NCBI RefSeq assembly: GCF_028682475.1
Contig: NZ_JANHLE010000007.1
Location: 124,001 to 188,000, forward strand
Direction: 5' to 3'
Source of the DNA: Pseudomonas putida
Lineage (GTDB): Bacteria > Pseudomonadota > Gammaproteobacteria > Pseudomonadales > Pseudomonadaceae
DNA length: 64,000 nt
Both the position numbers and the translations under genes were made by a program. The stretch's first letter is position 1; each line of letters begins with the position of its first letter. The notes below the pieces were generated by a model that was given only the letters and a program-made list of their open reading frames with translations, was not told the DNA's origin and made no database searches. Shown here piece by piece: positions 62,639-64,000 of the stretch.

Positions 62639-64000
62639 GCGTGCACAATCGCTGGTTGCAGCGCTTGGGTGACGGCATGCGCCGCCATGCCGGGGTGATT
62701 CGCATCCTGCAGTGGACGGTGGTGCTGTTCTACGCCGTGCTGCTGGTATTACCGGCACTGCTGCCCTTGCCCCTCAGCCAGGCGCGGATGCTGGACAACC
62801 TGACCCTGTTCGCCCAGTTCCTGTTCTGGGGCCTCTGGTGGCCATTTGTGCTGCTGTCGATCGTGCTGTTTGGCCGTCTCTGGTGCGGCGTACTGTGCCC
62901 GGAAGGCTCATTGAGCGAATGGGCCAGCCAGTATGGCCGGGGCATGGGCGTTCCACGCTGGATGCGCTGGGGTGGCTGGCCGACCCTGGCGTTCTGCCTG
63001 ACCACCCTTTATGGCCAGCTGATCAGCGTTTACGACTACGCCCAGGCTGCACTGCTGATTCTCGGCGGCTCGACACTGGCCGCAGTAGGTATCGGATTAC
63101 TGTTCGCCCGCGGCAAGCGCGTCTGGTGTCGCTACCTGTGCCCGGTCAGCGGCGTCTTCGCCCTGCTCGCGCGCCTCGCCCCGGTGCACTTTCAGGTCGA
63201 TGAACAGCGCTGGAAAGCAAACGCCGCACCTCGCCTGCCACCGCCCAACTGCGCACCGCTGCTGGATATTCGCCGCCTGCAAGGCGCCAGCGACTGTCAT
63301 GTCTGTGGCCGCTGCAGCGGGCAACGCGGCGCAGTGCAACTGATTGCCCGCTCCAGCAACGAAGAAATCCTCCATGCAGCCACGCGCACACCATCAATCT
63401 GGGATAGCCGCCTGCTGCTGTTCGGCGTCATCGGTCTGGCCATGGGTGCCTTCCAGTGGACCGTCAGCCCCTGGTTCATCGCCCTCAAACAGCACCTGGC
63501 GCAGTGGCTGGTGGAGCACGACGTGCTCTGGCCCTTGCAGGACAACGCACCCTGGTGGCTGCTGACCCATTACCCGCAGCTCAACGACAGTTTCAGCTGG
63601 CTGGACGGTTTCAGTATCGTTCTGTACCTGAGCGCCAGCGCCCTGTTGCTGGGCGGCAGTCTGCTCGTGTTGCTGCGCCTGGCGGTACGGCTGGCGGAAA
63701 AGCCTGAACTGTTTGGCGCACTCAGTCTATCCCTCACGCCCCTGGGCGGCGCTGGCCTGTTTCTCGGTTTGTCGGCAACCACGGTGAAACTGCTGCGCTA
63801 TGAAGGCCTGCTACTGGAATGGGTACAACCGGCCAGGGCCGTGCTGTTGATCGCAGCCATGGCCTGGAGTGCTTGGTTGGGCTGGAAGCTGCTGGCACGT
63901 CAGGACATTGCTCTGTCCCGGCGTTGTGCCGCCAATGCTTGTCTGCTGGTAGCGATCGCCACAGTCGGTTATGGCTGGTGGTTGCAGTTCTGGGGCTGGC
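62626..64000 (+). CDS. ftrD: Polyferredoxin-like membrane protein (FtrD-like), 3' end outside window
   Basis: ATG 62626 lies inside ftrC, and the frame stays open to the last base, giving at least 458 residues. It has about ten membrane helices and the paired motifs WCGVLCPEGS and WCRYLCPVSG typical of NapH/CcoG-type electron-transfer membrane proteins. A cytoplasmic cluster motif reads CHVCGRCSGQRGAV, with three Cys and no fourth in the usual place. In Bordetella FtrD is thought to pass electrons needed for iron handling by FtrABC. It is the fourth gene of the operon. Confidence 0.88.
   Translation, partial: MSSLSVHNRWLQRLGDGMRRHAGVIRILQWTVVLFYAVLLVLPALLPLPLSQARMLDNLTLFAQFLFWGLWWPFVLLSIVLFGRLWCGVLCPEGSLSEWASQYGRGMGVPRWMRWGGWPTLAFCLTTLYGQLISVYDYAQAALLILGGSTLAAVGIGLLFARGKRVWCRYLCPVSGVFALLARLAPVHFQVDEQRWKANAAPRLPPPNCAPLLDIRRLQGASDCHVCGRCSGQRGAVQLIARSSNEEILHAATRTPSIWDSRLLLFGVIGLAMGAFQWTVSPWFIALKQHLAQWLVEHDVLWPLQDNAPWWLLTHYPQLNDSFSWLDGFSIVLYLSASALLLGGSLLVLLRLAVRLAEKPELFGALSLSLTPLGGAGLFLGLSATTVKLLRYEGLLLEWVQPARAVLLIAAMAWSAWLGWKLLARQDIALSRRCAANACLLVAIATVGYGWWLQFWGW

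Overview
The window looks like a chromosomal segment of a Pseudomonas of the putida group. The DNA is GC-rich. The genes include MexEF-OprN, Hpd, an OprD-type porin, an MvaT/MvaU (TurB) nucleoid protein and a bktB-hbd pair, and the putida-type palindrome built on GTGGGAGCGGG/CCCGCTCCCAC recurs between genes. Family names come from recognising protein motifs by eye; no database search was run. I see no rRNA, tRNA, CRISPR array, insertion sequence or prophage.

Bases 1-10.6 kb hold a co-directional catabolic cluster: the end of an MFS (ACS-family) permease, a HisD-fold dehydrogenase, a hotdog thioesterase, an exported formylglycine sulfatase, two 600-residue acyl-CoA dehydrogenases, a FadB/FadJ-type fusion and an SDR. 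The arrangement suggests removal of a sulfate ester in the periplasm, import, alcohol oxidation and beta-oxidation of the product. The substrate is unknown, and this is the best candidate here for an undescribed pathway. From 10.8 to 20 kb are two DUF1254/DUF1214 exported proteins, two diguanylate cyclases, an adenosine-specific kinase, a small charged secreted protein, a DUF3616 protein, a GH46 chitosanase-like enzyme without a signal peptide, and TrmK.

From 20.4 to 34 kb come a non-haem chloroperoxidase-type hydrolase, a small lipoprotein, the mexEF-oprN efflux operon, another lipoprotein, an anchored TPR protein, the ybhP-clsB-ybhN lipid operon, a yeast-type cytosine deaminase and a DJ-1/PfpI protein. 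From 34 to 44.6 kb are a stand-alone CSS-motif sensor, hpd, a CSS-EAL phosphodiesterase, rarD, a TerC-CBS-CorC membrane protein, a LysE exporter, AraC and XRE-cupin regulators, and an aldolase/DapA-like pair.

From 44.5 to 48.4 kb lies an AraC / bktB / hbd / TetR fatty-acyl module. From 48.5 to 55.2 kb is a four-gene overlapping signalling operon (multi-domain hybrid kinase, CheR, CheB, REC-kinase) with a divergent single-domain response regulator. Then come a glycosyltransferase, cobF, an OprD-family porin, turB, gloA, two small proteins (one a DUF3079 protein whose C-terminus is encoded by a REP element), and at the right edge a Fur-box-preceded FtrABCD-type iron uptake operon that runs out of the window.

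Several leaders carry strong inverted repeats placed so that they could control transcription or translation, notably before mexE, before the CSS-only gene, and between the XRE-cupin regulator and the aldolase.
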